DNA from: Rickettsia typhi
GTDB taxonomy: Bacteria; Pseudomonadota; Alphaproteobacteria; Rickettsiales; UBA1997
Direction: 5' to 3'
Assembly (NCBI GenBank): GCA_945903615.1
Contig: CAMDOL010000028.1
Location: forward strand, 1 to 14,386
Length of the DNA: 14,386 nucleotides
Shown: piece after piece, positions 6,666 to 14,112 of the stretch
Layout of the letters: each line of letters starts with the position of its first letter
How positions within the stretch are numbered: the first letter of the stretch is position 1
Translations under genes and position numbers: made by a program
Notes under the pieces: generated by a model
The model's database searches: none
Told to the model about the DNA's origin: nothing
What the model saw: the letters and a program-made list of their open reading frames with translations, nothing else

Positions 6666-7370
6666 ATGAAATATAAACGAATTCTCTTCAAAGTATCTGG
6701 TGAAGCAATGATGGGTGATAAGGGTTTTGGTCATGATCCTGCCGCGATTTCTCGCATCTGTAATCAAATTATTAATACTGTTAAACAAGGTTGTCAAATT
6801 TGTGTGGTGGTTGGTGGCGGCAATATTTTTCGTGGTGTATCAGCTGCGGCCGCTGGGATGGAGCGTGCTAGCGCCGATTATATGGGTATGTTAGCAACTT
6901 GCATCAATGGGTTGGCCTTACAAAGTGCTTTAGAAAAAGCTGATGTTCCAACCCGAATGCAATCAGCAATTCAAATGGATAGTATCTGTGAACCTTATGT
7001 TAAAAGACGAGCAGTGCGTCATTTGGAAAAGGGTAGGGTAGTAATTTTTACTGCTGGCACTGGTAATCCATTTTTTACCACCGATACCGCTGCAGTTCTG
7101 CGTGCGATTGAAACAAACTGTGATGCAATTTTCAAAGGCACCCAAGTCGATGGAGTTTATTCTGCTGATCCAAAAACTAATCCTGATGCTACTAGATATG
7201 ATCGCTTAAGTTATCGTGATGTGATTAAACAAGATTTAAAAGTTATGGATCAAACTGCCATAACTCTGGCTAAAGACAATAAATTGCCAATTATAGTTTT
7301 TTCAATTAAAAATGAAAATGCATTGCAAGAAGTTGTCAATGCGCAAGGCAAATTCACAATTATTAACTAA
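6666..7370 (+). CDS. pyrH: UMP kinase
   Basis: PyrH phosphorylates UMP to UDP with ATP in pyrimidine nucleotide synthesis, usually as a hexamer regulated by GTP and UTP. The amino-acid-kinase fold is shown by KVSGEAMMG (9-17), [11 protein letters not shown] (47-57), [13 protein letters not shown] (131-143, the site region around bound UMP and ATP) and [13 protein letters not shown] (157-169). The 234 residues match the bacterial family length. The start ATG at 6666 is followed directly by the typical [13 protein letters not shown]. Gene order tsf-pyrH-frr is the usual one, but here 240 bp of palindromic sequence separates tsf from pyrH, an unusually large gap for this operon. frr follows after 13 bp. 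Confidence 0.98.
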   Translation: MKYKRILFKVSGEAMMGDKGFGHDPAAISRICNQIINTVKQGCQICVVVGGGNIFRGVSAAAAGMERASADYMGMLATCINGLALQSALEKADVPTRMQSAIQMDSICEPYVKRRAVRHLEKGRVVIFTAGTGNPFFTTDTAAVLRAIETNCDAIFKGTQVDGVYSADPKTNPDATRYDRLSYRDVIKQDLKVMDQTAITLAKDNKLPIIVFSIKNENALQEVVNAQGKFTIIN

Positions 7371-7383
7371 ATAAAATTATCAT

Positions 7384-7941
7384 ATGATCAATGAATTAGC
7401 TGATAAAGCCAGATATAGAATGGATGATATTATGTCTTTTCTCAAAAGAGATTTAGATAGCATTAGTACTGGCAGAGCCAACCCAGCTTTGCTTGATACT
7501 GTTCGAGTTGAGGCTTATGGAGAGTTTATGTCGCTTTTACAAGTTGCTAGCATTTCCACCCCGGATGCCTCCACAATTGCAGTTCAAGCTTGGGATAAAT
7601 CAATGGTTAAGCCAATCGAAAAAGCAATTCTCAATTCTAATTTAGGTTTTAACCCAATGATTGATGGGCAGGTTCTAAGAATTGTCATTCCAAAATTAAG
7701 CGAAGAGCGTCGTCGCGATCTAGTTAAATTGGCAAAAAAATATGGTGAAGATAAAAAAGTTGCCGTGAGAAATTCCAGAAGAGATGTTTTGGATGATTTT
7801 AAAAAAAGAGAAAAAGAACTTGGTGCCAGCAAAGATGACGCCCACTCTTTTGCTGATGTGATTCAAAAATTAACTGATGAATATGTGAAAAAAATTGATG
7901 ATGCGGTTTTGGTTAAAGAAAAAGAATTGATGAAGGTATAA
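7384..7941 (+). CDS. frr: Ribosome recycling factor
   Basis: RRF acts with EF-G to split the ribosome after termination. The 185 residues equal the usual length. Visible motifs are STGRANPALLDTVRVEAYG (28-46), the segment that leads into the second domain (PDASTIAVQAWD, about 60-71), PKLSEERRRDLVK (103-115) and the basic VRNSRRD (128-134), which contains the conserved arginines of the triple-helix domain that contact 23S rRNA. It starts 13 bp after pyrH with no Shine-Dalgarno sequence. Its stop is followed by 6 bp and then the palindromic element at 7948. Nothing is missing from the protein. Confidence 0.98.
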   Translation: MINELADKARYRMDDIMSFLKRDLDSISTGRANPALLDTVRVEAYGEFMSLLQVASISTPDASTIAVQAWDKSMVKPIEKAILNSNLGFNPMIDGQVLRIVIPKLSEERRRDLVKLAKKYGEDKKVAVRNSRRDVLDDFKKREKELGASKDDAHSFADVIQKLTDEYVKKIDDAVLVKEKELMKV

Positions 7942-7947
7942 ATAATA

Positions 7948-8035
7948 TGGTCATTGGTCGTCAGTAAAAAATCTTACAACTAACGGACGCCTCTAAAATT
8001 ATAATTTTTAGAGGCGTCCTAACGACCAATGACCA
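7948..8035. repeat. Nested palindromic element between frr and uppS
   Basis: Two perfect inverted repeats are nested. The outer 14-bp arms are TGGTCATTGGTCGT (7948-7961) and its complement (8022-8035); each arm is two heptamers (TGGTCAT, TGGTCGT). The inner 14-bp arms are GGACGCCTCTAAAA (7985-7998) and its complement (8006-8019) around a 7-nt loop. Between outer and inner arms on the left lies CTTACAACTA (7973-7982), also found beside the tsf-pyrH element. The inner stem is GC-rich at its base but its 3' side is not followed by a T-run, so it is not a standard terminator. A small mobile palindromic element or an RNA processing hairpin are the likely readings. Confidence 0.7.
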
Positions 8036-8052
8036 GAGACTATAATTAAAAA

Positions 8053-8769
8053 ATGTCCAATAATCTTAACATTCCTACCCACATCGCCGTTATCATGGAT
8101 GGCAATGCAAGGTGGGCTAAAAATAAAAACTTGCCGGTGGCAATGGGTCACAAGGCTGGATCGCAAGCTATAAAAACTTTGGTAAAAGCGGCAGCAGAAT
8201 TTGGGGTAAAATATTTAACCATATATGCTTTTTCAACTGAGAATTGGCAAAGACCAAAAGAAGAGGTTGGTTATTTGATGTTTTTGCTGAAAGAATATTT
8301 AGCAAAAGAAATTAATGAATTGATTGAAAATGGCGTTAGAATCATTGTTTCAGGTAATTTAGAAAATGTTGAAGAGTCAATTGTTAAAAAGATTCGCATC
8401 ATTGAAGAGCAAACCAAAAATAATAAAACTATTTGCTTGAATGTTGCCTTTGATTATGGATCTAGGCAAGAAATCGTAGATAGTTTTAAAAAAATTGCCA
8501 CTCTAATTGCGGAAAAGAAAATTGATTTAAGCGAAGTTAATGAAAATTTAATTAGTAAAAATCTTTATCAGCCACAAGTTCCAGACCCAGATTTGTTGAT
8601 TCGAACTGCAGGAGAACTGCGTTTAAGCAATTTTCTACTGTGGCAATCAGCTTACAGTGAGCTTTATTTTACTGAAAAATTCTGGCCAGATTTTTCTGGA
8701 GAAGATTTATACAAGGCCATTTTAGATTTTAATCAAAGAAAACGTAATTATGGAAAAAGAGAATTTTAA
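8053..8769 (+). CDS. uppS: Undecaprenyl diphosphate synthase (cis-prenyltransferase)
   Basis: UppS adds isopentenyl units in cis to farnesyl diphosphate to make the C55 carrier for peptidoglycan and other envelope glycans. Conserved regions are HIAVIMDGNARWA (10-22, catalytic Asp16), YAFSTENW (58-65) and RTAGELRLSNFLLWQSAYSE (184-203, with the diphosphate-binding arginines), followed by LYFTEKFWPDF. The 238 residues are near the normal length. The last 20 bp overlap the start of cdsA if the first cdsA ATG is used, which fits translational coupling. The gene suggests that a lipid-linked envelope precursor is still made, although the isoprenoid precursor gene dxr, a frequent neighbour in free-living alphaproteobacteria, is not found after cdsA. 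Confidence 0.97.
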   Translation: MSNNLNIPTHIAVIMDGNARWAKNKNLPVAMGHKAGSQAIKTLVKAAAEFGVKYLTIYAFSTENWQRPKEEVGYLMFLLKEYLAKEINELIENGVRIIVSGNLENVEESIVKKIRIIEEQTKNNKTICLNVAFDYGSRQEIVDSFKKIATLIAEKKIDLSEVNENLISKNLYQPQVPDPDLLIRTAGELRLSNFLLWQSAYSELYFTEKFWPDFSGEDLYKAILDFNQRKRNYGKREF

Positions 8770-9523
8770 AAAAACTTTAAATCATTTTGGCAAAACTGCC
8801 TCTAACTTCACTAAAAATGCTGGCGGTTGGATTGATAAATTGGTAGCAAAAATGAGTCAATTCGACGATTCTTCTGAGCTGCGCACTAGAATTGTTTCGG
8901 GTATTTTGATGCTTTTCACGGGCATTGTAGCGATTTGTTTTTTTAAAGGATTATTCTTTTTGATTGTAACTGCCATCACAATTTTAATGACTTTCGAATG
9001 GCTTGAGCTCACTAAATCCGCTCATCCTGACGATAAAAAAAGATGGAATTTGATTGGTTTTGTCTACATTTTATTGCCAATGTTTGCAGTTTTAAAGTTG
9101 CGTGACATCGATTCTAATATTTTGCTATGGATGTTTGCCGTGATTTGTGCTACTGACATCTTTGCTTATTTTGCTGGTAAAAATTTTGGTGGTCCAAAAT
9201 TAATGCCAAATGTCAGCCCCAACAAAACTTGGGCAGGATTGTTCGGCGGCGTTTCCGCTAGCATAGTGATTGGATTTTTAAGTTCCTTTATGTTTTCAGG
9301 AAGCGTATTCTTTTTTATTTTTCTAAGCATTATTTTATCTTTGATTGAGCAAGGAAGTGATTTGTTGGAATCTAAATTTAAAAGAATTTTCGGCGTTAAA
9401 GATTCTGGCAATATTATTCCGGGTCACGGCGGAGTTCTGGATCGTTTTGACGGTATGATGTTAGTAGCTCCAATCACTTTGTTATTAGTGTGGGTCTATT
9501 CAGGAAATTTTATTTCCAAGTAA
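8750..9523 (+). CDS. cdsA: Phosphatidate cytidylyltransferase (CDP-diacylglycerol synthase)
   Basis: CdsA makes CDP-diacylglycerol from phosphatidate and CTP, the branch point to phosphatidylethanolamine, phosphatidylglycerol and cardiolipin. It is a polytopic inner-membrane protein; hydrophobic segments cover about 48-82, 101-115, 123-141, 163-200 and 235-252. Family motifs are ATDIFAYFAGK (134-144), SPNKTWAG (156-163) and the C-terminal signature from S208 to D234 (SKFKR, VKDSGNIIPGHGG, LDRFD). The first ATG overlaps uppS by 20 bp and gives a polar 42-residue N-terminal extension before the usual ELRTRIVSG start. An internal ATG at 8852 (Met35) is an alternative. The gene ends the operon, and a terminator follows 8 bp after its stop. 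Confidence 0.95.
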   Translation: MEKENFKKTLNHFGKTASNFTKNAGGWIDKLVAKMSQFDDSSELRTRIVSGILMLFTGIVAICFFKGLFFLIVTAITILMTFEWLELTKSAHPDDKKRWNLIGFVYILLPMFAVLKLRDIDSNILLWMFAVICATDIFAYFAGKNFGGPKLMPNVSPNKTWAGLFGGVSASIVIGFLSSFMFSGSVFFFIFLSIILSLIEQGSDLLESKFKRIFGVKDSGNIIPGHGGVLDRFDGMMLVAPITLLLVWVYSGNFISK

Positions 9524-9531
9524 ACTACTCT

Positions 9532-9576
9532 GGCGTTGCATTTTTAGAATTAAGTGCTTAGAATGCCGCCTTTTTT
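9532..9576 (+). terminator. Rho-independent terminator after cdsA
   Basis: GGCG-TT-GCATT (9532-9542) pairs with AATGC-CGCC (9562-9570), leaving a 2-nt bulge and a 19-nt loop, and the stem runs straight into six T residues (9571-9576). Position and form fit the end of the rpsB-cdsA operon and its separation from atpH. Confidence 0.7.
9536..9564 (+). promoter_or_regulatory. Possible atpH promoter overlapping the terminator
   Basis: TTGCAT (9536-9541) and TAGAAT (9559-9564) are 17 bp apart. The -10 box is one base from consensus, but the -35 box matches at only three positions. It would place the start near 9571, about 40 nt before atpH. Lying inside the terminator stem, it may be a coincidence of A/T-rich sequence. 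Confidence 0.25.
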
Positions 9577-9609
9577 AACTTCCATAAAATTCATTAAAAC
9601 CAATTTGGT

Positions 9610-10155
9610 ATGGCAATAAATCGTCTTGTTGCAAAAAAGTATGCTCTTGCCGCTTTTAATGTGGCAAAAAAGCTAAATTTGGTCGATCAATTTCTGCTTG
9701 ATATAACTAAGTTTTCCGCCGCACTTTCTAAATCGATGATAAAAGAATTGTCCAATCCAGCAATTTCTAGACAAAATCTTAGAAAAATTGCCGCCGAACT
9801 TGGCACAAAATTATCTCTGCATAAGCAAACCATAACATTTTTAGAGGTCGTCGCTGAAGAAAGAAGAATATCTGACATTGGTGCGATTGAGTCTGGCTTT
9901 ATAAAATTGGTTAAAGCTGAAAAAAATATTTTAGAAGTTGAGGTATTTTCAATTCAAAATCTGGATGCACAAAATATTCAAGATATAAAAACAGTATTGG
10001 CACAAAAATATGCCAATAAAATTATCGAGATCAAACAATCAATCAAAAAAGATATTTTAGGTGGAATACAAATCAAAATTGGCTCAACAATGATTGACGC
10101 TAGTTTAAAAAGACAATTATTTTCTCTTAGCCAACAATTTCAATCAATTTTATAA
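9610..10155 (+). CDS. atpH: ATP synthase F1 subunit delta
   Basis: The delta subunit joins the F1 head to the peripheral stalk. The N-terminal helical domain shows RLVAKKYALAAFNVA (5-19) and LSNPAISRQNLRKIA (47-61). The C-terminal part has the typical pattern around DILGGIQIKIGSTMIDASLK (148-167), corresponding to the family's GGi.i.iG...iD.S. The 181 residues are normal. It opens the atpHAG block 33 bp after the terminator T-run and lies 18 bp before atpA. As in other alphaproteobacteria, the F0 genes (atpB, E, F) are not in this block. No Shine-Dalgarno sequence precedes the start. Confidence 0.95.
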   Translation: MAINRLVAKKYALAAFNVAKKLNLVDQFLLDITKFSAALSKSMIKELSNPAISRQNLRKIAAELGTKLSLHKQTITFLEVVAEERRISDIGAIESGFIKLVKAEKNILEVEVFSIQNLDAQNIQDIKTVLAQKYANKIIEIKQSIKKDILGGIQIKIGSTMIDASLKRQLFSLSQQFQSIL

Positions 10156-10173
10156 TTTAAAACAATCAAAACT

Positions 10174-11703
10174 ATGCAGTTAAAAGTAGAAGAATTTTCT
10201 GATATTTTACAGAAAAAAATTGAAGGTTTCAAAACTTCCGCCGAGCTTAAAGAAATTGGTGAAGTTGTTTCAGTTGGTGACGGTATCGCTAAAATTTATG
10301 GTCTAGATAATGTTCAGGCTGGTGAATTAGTTGAGTTTGATTCTGGAGTGAAAGGAATGGCGCTTAACCTTGAGACTGACAATGTTGGTGTTGTGGTTTT
10401 TGGCGAATGTCAAAAAATTAAAGAAGGTGATTCAGTTAAAAGAACTGGAAAAATTGTGGAAGTGCCAGTGGGTCGAGGATTGCTTGGAAGAGTTGTTGAC
10501 GCTCTCGGTCAGCCGATCGATGGCAAAGGTGCGTTGCATGATGTTGAATATAAACAAGTTGAAGTTAAGGCTCCAGGCATTATTGCCCGTCAATCAGTTG
10601 GTGAGCCAATGCAAACTGGTATTAAGGCAATTGATAGCTTGATTCCAATTGGTCGTGGTCAAAGAGAGTTGATCATTGGTGATCGTCAAACTGGTAAAAC
10701 TGCTATTGTGCTTGATACTTTTATCAACCAAGCCCCCGCTCACTTGGCTGGCGATGAAAAACAAAAACTATATTGCATCTATGTTGCCATTGGTCAAAAA
10801 AGATCAACAGTTGCTTCAATTGTTAAAACCTTAGAAGAGGCTGGCGCAATGAAATATTCAGTTGTGGTTGCTGCAACTGCATCAGAAGCCGCTTCAATGC
10901 AATTCTTTGCTCCCTATACTGGCTGTACTATTGGTGAATATTTTAGAGATAATGGCATGCACGCTTTGATTGCCTATGATGATTTAAGTAAGCACGCCGT
11001 GGCTTATCGTGAGATGTCGCTATTGCTTCGCCGCCCACCTGGACGCGAAGCTTATCCTGGTGATGTATTTTATATTCACTCTCGTTTGCTAGAACGCGCA
11101 GCAAAAATGTCGGATGCTATGGGTGGTGGTTCTTTAACGGCTCTTCCAATCATTGAAACTCAAGCTGGAGATGTTTCGGCTTATATTCCAACCAATGTTA
11201 TTTCAATTACTGACGGGCAAATTTTCTTGGAAACTGAATTATTTTATAAAGGAATTAAACCGGCGGTTAACGTTGGTCTATCAGTTTCTCGTGTTGGTTC
11301 TGCCGCTCAAACCAAAGCGATGAAACAAGTTGCCGGAACTATCAAATTAGATTTGGCGCAATTCAGAGAATTGGAAGCATTCGCTCAATTTGGTTCAGAC
11401 CTTGATTTGACTACTCAAAAACTACTTGATAAAGGTAAAAAATTGACTGAGTTATTGAAACAAAATCAATATTCTCCGATGCCATTTGAAGAGCAGGTGG
11501 TTTCAATTTATACTGGCGTGAAAGGTTATTTAGATAAAATTAACGCCAAAGATGTAACTAGATTTGAAAAAGAATTTTTACGCAAAATCAAATCAGCGCA
11601 CAGCAATATTCTTGATTCAATTAGAAGTGAACAAAAAATTTCTGATTCTGTTGAGGCGGAATTGAAAAAAATTATTATCGAATTTGTAGAGATTTTTAAA
11701 TAG
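10174..11703 (+). CDS. atpA: ATP synthase F1 subunit alpha
   Basis: The alpha subunit forms the F1 hexamer with beta and carries the non-catalytic nucleotide sites. The Walker A loop is GDRQTGKT (169-176), and the Walker B region is [12 protein letters not shown] (264-275). The family signature [16 protein letters not shown] (363-378) includes Arg373, the residue that reaches into the catalytic site on beta. N-terminal [10 protein letters not shown] and the [10 protein letters not shown] beta-barrel segment (35-44) are intact. The length of 509 residues is typical and no key residue is missing. It is followed by atpG after only 4 bp, so the two are probably translationally coupled. Confidence 0.98.
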   Translation: MQLKVEEFSDILQKKIEGFKTSAELKEIGEVVSVGDGIAKIYGLDNVQAGELVEFDSGVKGMALNLETDNVGVVVFGECQKIKEGDSVKRTGKIVEVPVGRGLLGRVVDALGQPIDGKGALHDVEYKQVEVKAPGIIARQSVGEPMQTGIKAIDSLIPIGRGQRELIIGDRQTGKTAIVLDTFINQAPAHLAGDEKQKLYCIYVAIGQKRSTVASIVKTLEEAGAMKYSVVVAATASEAASMQFFAPYTGCTIGEYFRDNGMHALIAYDDLSKHAVAYREMSLLLRRPPGREAYPGDVFYIHSRLLERAAKMSDAMGGGSLTALPIIETQAGDVSAYIPTNVISITDGQIFLETELFYKGIKPAVNVGLSVSRVGSAAQTKAMKQVAGTIKLDLAQFRELEAFAQFGSDLDLTTQKLLDKGKKLTELLKQNQYSPMPFEEQVVSIYTGVKGYLDKINAKDVTRFEKEFLRKIKSAHSNILDSIRSEQKISDSVEAELKKIIIEFVEIFK

Positions 11704-11707
11704 ATAA

Positions 11708-12604
11708 ATGGCCAATTTAAAAACATTAAAAACCAGAATTAAATCAGTCAAATCAACTCAAAAAATGACCAAAGCCATGAAAATGGTGGCGGCATCAAAA
11801 TTGCGTCGAGCAAAACATATGGTTGAATTATCTCGCCCATATGCTGAGAAAATTGATGAGTTGATAACCAATCTGGCAAACAATATTGATATTAGAGAAA
11901 ATCCAGATAGTGGTTTTTCTTTACTGACTGGCAACTCTAAAGAAAAAACTTATCTTTTAGTTTTGCTTTCCTCTGATCGCGGACTGTGTGGCGGACTTAA
12001 TACTTCAGCAGTAAAATTTGCTAAGAATCGTATTAATGCTTTAATTGAACAAGGAAAAGAAGTTAAAATTTTCTGCATTGGGAAAAAAGGTTATGACCAG
12101 CTTAGGTCTGTCTTTGGTAATAAAATTGTTGATCACATCGGTGGAATTTTTAGAAATAATATTGATTACAAAATTGCTGAAGAAATTAGCAATAAAATTG
12201 TTGCTTTATTTAACGAAAAAGCATTTGATGTTTGCGAGGTAATCTATAGTAAATTCAAATCAGCCATTGCTCAAGAGGCAATGATTAAACAAATTATTCC
12301 AATCAAAGTTAATAAGGAAAACTTAGCTCATAAAGTAGCTAGTTACAATTCTCCAATTGCATTTGAGCCAAGCAAAGAAGAAATTTTGCAAACACTTTTG
12401 CCAAAAAATTTGACGATGCAAATCTATAATCAATTGCTAGAAAACAGTGCCAGTGAGCAAGGAGCCAGAATGGCGGCGATGGAATCAGCAACAAATAATG
12501 CTGGCAAAATGATCAAGAATTTAACTCTAGTTTATAACCGAACTAGGCAAGCTAACATCACCAAAGAATTAATTGACATTGTTTCTGGAGCTAACGCGGT
12601 TTAG
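11708..12604 (+). CDS. atpG: ATP synthase F1 subunit gamma
   Basis: The gamma subunit is the central rotating shaft of F1. The N-terminal helix has the conserved LKTRIKSVKSTQKMTKAMKM (6-25) and VAASKLRRA. SSDRGLCGGLN follows in the Rossmann-like middle domain, and the C-terminal helix ends ITKELIDIVSGANAV (284-298), the family's terminal signature. At 298 residues it is slightly longer than E. coli gamma (287). The gene begins 4 bp after atpA. In most alphaproteobacteria atpD (catalytic beta) and atpC follow at once; here they do not, and no remnant of them is recognisable in the 421 bp downstream. Confidence 0.97.
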   Translation: MANLKTLKTRIKSVKSTQKMTKAMKMVAASKLRRAKHMVELSRPYAEKIDELITNLANNIDIRENPDSGFSLLTGNSKEKTYLLVLLSSDRGLCGGLNTSAVKFAKNRINALIEQGKEVKIFCIGKKGYDQLRSVFGNKIVDHIGGIFRNNIDYKIAEEISNKIVALFNEKAFDVCEVIYSKFKSAIAQEAMIKQIIPIKVNKENLAHKVASYNSPIAFEPSKEEILQTLLPKNLTMQIYNQLLENSASEQGARMAAMESATNNAGKMIKNLTLVYNRTRQANITKELIDIVSGANAV

Positions 12605-12827
12605 TTTTTATTTTTTGCTGCACTTTATGCGTATCAAATAAATAACAATTAATCAAAATCCTTTAGTTCATAAACGCACTAATATCTCTGCATCGCCTTG
12701 ATACACTCTCAAAAAATTTTATGAATTTTCTTGCAAATAAAATTGACCGTAAATAGTGTCATCAACCTTAGCCTAAAATATTAATCTTAAACCCACCTCA
12801 GGATTTTTTGAGTAGAAATTTCATTAC

Positions 12828-12861
12828 TTTTTGGTGGAATATTTCCATATTTCACCAAAAA
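12828..12861. repeat. 15-bp stem hairpin
   Basis: TTTTTGGTGGAATAT (12828-12842) pairs with ATATTTCACCAAAAA (12847-12861) around the tetraloop TTCC. All 15 pairs form, one of them G-T. There is no T-run on the 3' side, so it is not a normal terminator. Confidence 0.6.
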
Positions 12862-12945
12862 TAATGGAATTTATGCCAAAAAAGACCAGAAAGATCGATT
12901 TTTCTAAAACATTGTTTTAGTTGTTCAGAGGTTCCTTAGCTCTAT

Positions 12946-12965
12946 CCGTCGGTTAAAACCGACGG
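12946..12965. repeat. GC-rich perfect palindrome CCGTCGGTT/AACCGACGG
   Basis: Nine-base arms (12946-12954 and 12957-12965) flank two A residues; as RNA it would be an 8-bp stem with a 4-nt loop. It is clearly richer in GC than its surroundings and lies 60 bp before the first lipoprotein gene. There is no T-run after it. It could be a protein-binding operator or a remnant terminator. Confidence 0.55.
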
Positions 12966-13025
12966 TAATTAACAGCAAAAAAGTTAACCGGACAGTAATG
13001 CCATCAACCAATCTTAAGCCCAGCA

Positions 13026-13715
13026 ATGAACACCCAAAAAATCATCGCCCTGATCTTAATAATATTACTTTCCTCCTGCGTCTTTCTAACCGAGAACAGT
13101 CTTGATCAAACTATCAGCGCGGATAATTTTCTCAACCGATTTCCTGACAATCAAAAAGCAATTATAATTTTTAAATTGAGCGGACAAAAGTTCGATCAAA
13201 TTTATCTTTGTAGCAAAGAAAACATTATCTCGAACAAGATTAATAATTGCCAATCAATCTATGCCACCAATCAATATCACATTCTAATGCTTAAACCTAA
13301 TCTCTATTATTTTTTTGCGCCCCGAGAAAATCATCCAATTTTTTTCAATAATAAAACCGAGGATCAAGAAAAATATTTAACAATTTTAGAAACAAAAGCT
13401 GGTGAAATGATTTATGCTGGAGATATTGCCTATAAACAAGCTGGCAATGATGAGGCGGGTAAAAGCAGTAAAATTCTAAATCGCAAATTCTCGATTAACG
13501 ATAATTTTGATTTGGTAGAAAATATATTAAATGGGAAAAACTCTGGCAAAAGTTCTTGGCAAAAAGAAAAATTATTCGCCAATCAAACTTGGGAAATTAA
13601 CTATTTGATTAAAGAATATCCGTCGCTAAAAAACCGTTTTAAAAAACGATTACTCAAAAGTTTTGAATTTAAAAACCCAAATTTAAAAAATAAAAAAATC
13701 ACCCAAAATGCTTAG
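13026..13715 (+). CDS. Predicted lipoprotein, unknown function
   Basis: The 229-residue product begins with a short positive N-region and a hydrophobic stretch that ends in the lipobox LSSC, with Cys18 as the expected lipidation site. The mature part is polar. Residues about 44-125 alternate like beta strands (KAIIIFKLSG, YHILMLKPNLYYFF) and end with LTILETKAGEMIYAGDI. That layout recalls small beta-sandwich lipoproteins in which a surface loop is followed by an aGE.iYiGdi strand, but I cannot name a family. The C-terminal 40 residues are basic (KNRFKKRLLKSF, KNKKITQN). Two further cysteines, C62 and C75, could form a disulfide in the periplasm. Its last 8 bp overlap the next lipoprotein gene. 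Confidence 0.8.
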   Translation: MNTQKIIALILIILLSSCVFLTENSLDQTISADNFLNRFPDNQKAIIIFKLSGQKFDQIYLCSKENIISNKINNCQSIYATNQYHILMLKPNLYYFFAPRENHPIFFNNKTEDQEKYLTILETKAGEMIYAGDIAYKQAGNDEAGKSSKILNRKFSINDNFDLVENILNGKNSGKSSWQKEKLFANQTWEINYLIKEYPSLKNRFKKRLLKSFEFKNPNLKNKKITQNA

Positions 13716-14112
13716 AATTTTTAAAGCACTTTTATTATTAATTTGCCTAGCTTCCTGCCAAGCAAAAGTTGGCAATCCATCGGCAATTAATCTGCACAAG
13801 AACATCTCAAGCAAAGGCACGAGGCTCTCAAGCATTATTCAGATTTATGGTAATTATTCAGGAAATTGGCAAGATGAATTAGGTAATAATATTTACCAAT
13901 ATTCTTATTCAAAAAGCAGCTATGATTTAGTTTCTCATCTGCCAATAATCAATCATTTTGGTTGGATAAAATCAGAAAATTATGAAGTGCTTTTAACTTT
14001 TGATAGTAAAGATTTGTTGATTACAGAAAAAAAATTTTATGATCGAGCTAAATCAAGGAATAGTTTGATTTGCAATCCAAAAATTTATAGCTGTTTGCGG
14101 AAGATTTATTAA
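13708..14112 (+). CDS. Small predicted lipoprotein, faintly BamE/SmpA-like
   Basis: The 134-residue product has a hydrophobic N-terminus ending in the lipobox LASC, with Cys17 as the likely lipidated residue. The mature part includes IIQIYGNYSGNWQDELGNN (43-61) and IYQYSYSKSSYD, then an EVLLTFDSKDLLITEKKFYD strand pair (93-112). The order G/W/Y-Y followed by a strand ending in FD.KDLL resembles BamE-type lipoproteins (lG.P....Y.Y then .l.i.fd..g.v), but the diagnostic glycine and valine positions are not clear. I therefore leave it unnamed. C122 and C129 near the end could pair. It overlaps the preceding lipoprotein gene by 8 bp, which suggests joint translation and related roles. The stop codon is directly followed by the palindrome at 14112. 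Confidence 0.75.
   Translation: MLRIFKALLLLICLASCQAKVGNPSAINLHKNISSKGTRLSSIIQIYGNYSGNWQDELGNNIYQYSYSKSSYDLVSHLPIINHFGWIKSENYEVLLTFDSKDLLITEKKFYDRAKSRNSLICNPKIYSCLRKIY

Larger units (their letters stand above)
12605..13025. other. 421-bp gap after atpG with hairpins and no clear gene
   Basis: No ORF of convincing length is present on either strand, and no tRNA or terminator with a T-run is seen. The longest item is a 19-codon frame, 12864-12920 (MEFMPKKTRKIDFSKTLF), directly after a hairpin; it may be chance. Short repeated pieces link both ends: CATCAACC at 12760-12767 and 13002-13009, and AATCTTAA followed by CCCA at 12783-12795 and 13010-13022. GTATCAA near 12631 has an inverted copy in the TTGATAC that follows GCATCGCC. 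The gap could hold the promoter of the lipoprotein pair, a decayed element, or a small RNA. Confidence 0.5.

Noticed and set aside
7985..8019. Inner stem of the frr-uppS palindrome as a Rho-independent terminator
   Set aside because: The stem is strong but is followed by TAACGACC, not a T-run, and the operon continues with uppS.
10370..10642. 90-codon plus-strand frame inside atpA
   Set aside because: It is out of frame with an intact, fully conserved atpA and has no recognisable motif.
12045..12242. 65-codon plus-strand frame inside atpG
   Set aside because: It is a shadow frame within the conserved gamma subunit gene, Lys/Leu-rich by composition.
12605..13025. Remnant of atpD or atpC after atpG
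   Set aside because: No Walker A (GGAGVGKT) or other beta-subunit motif can be read in any frame, and the sequence is too A/T-rich and short.
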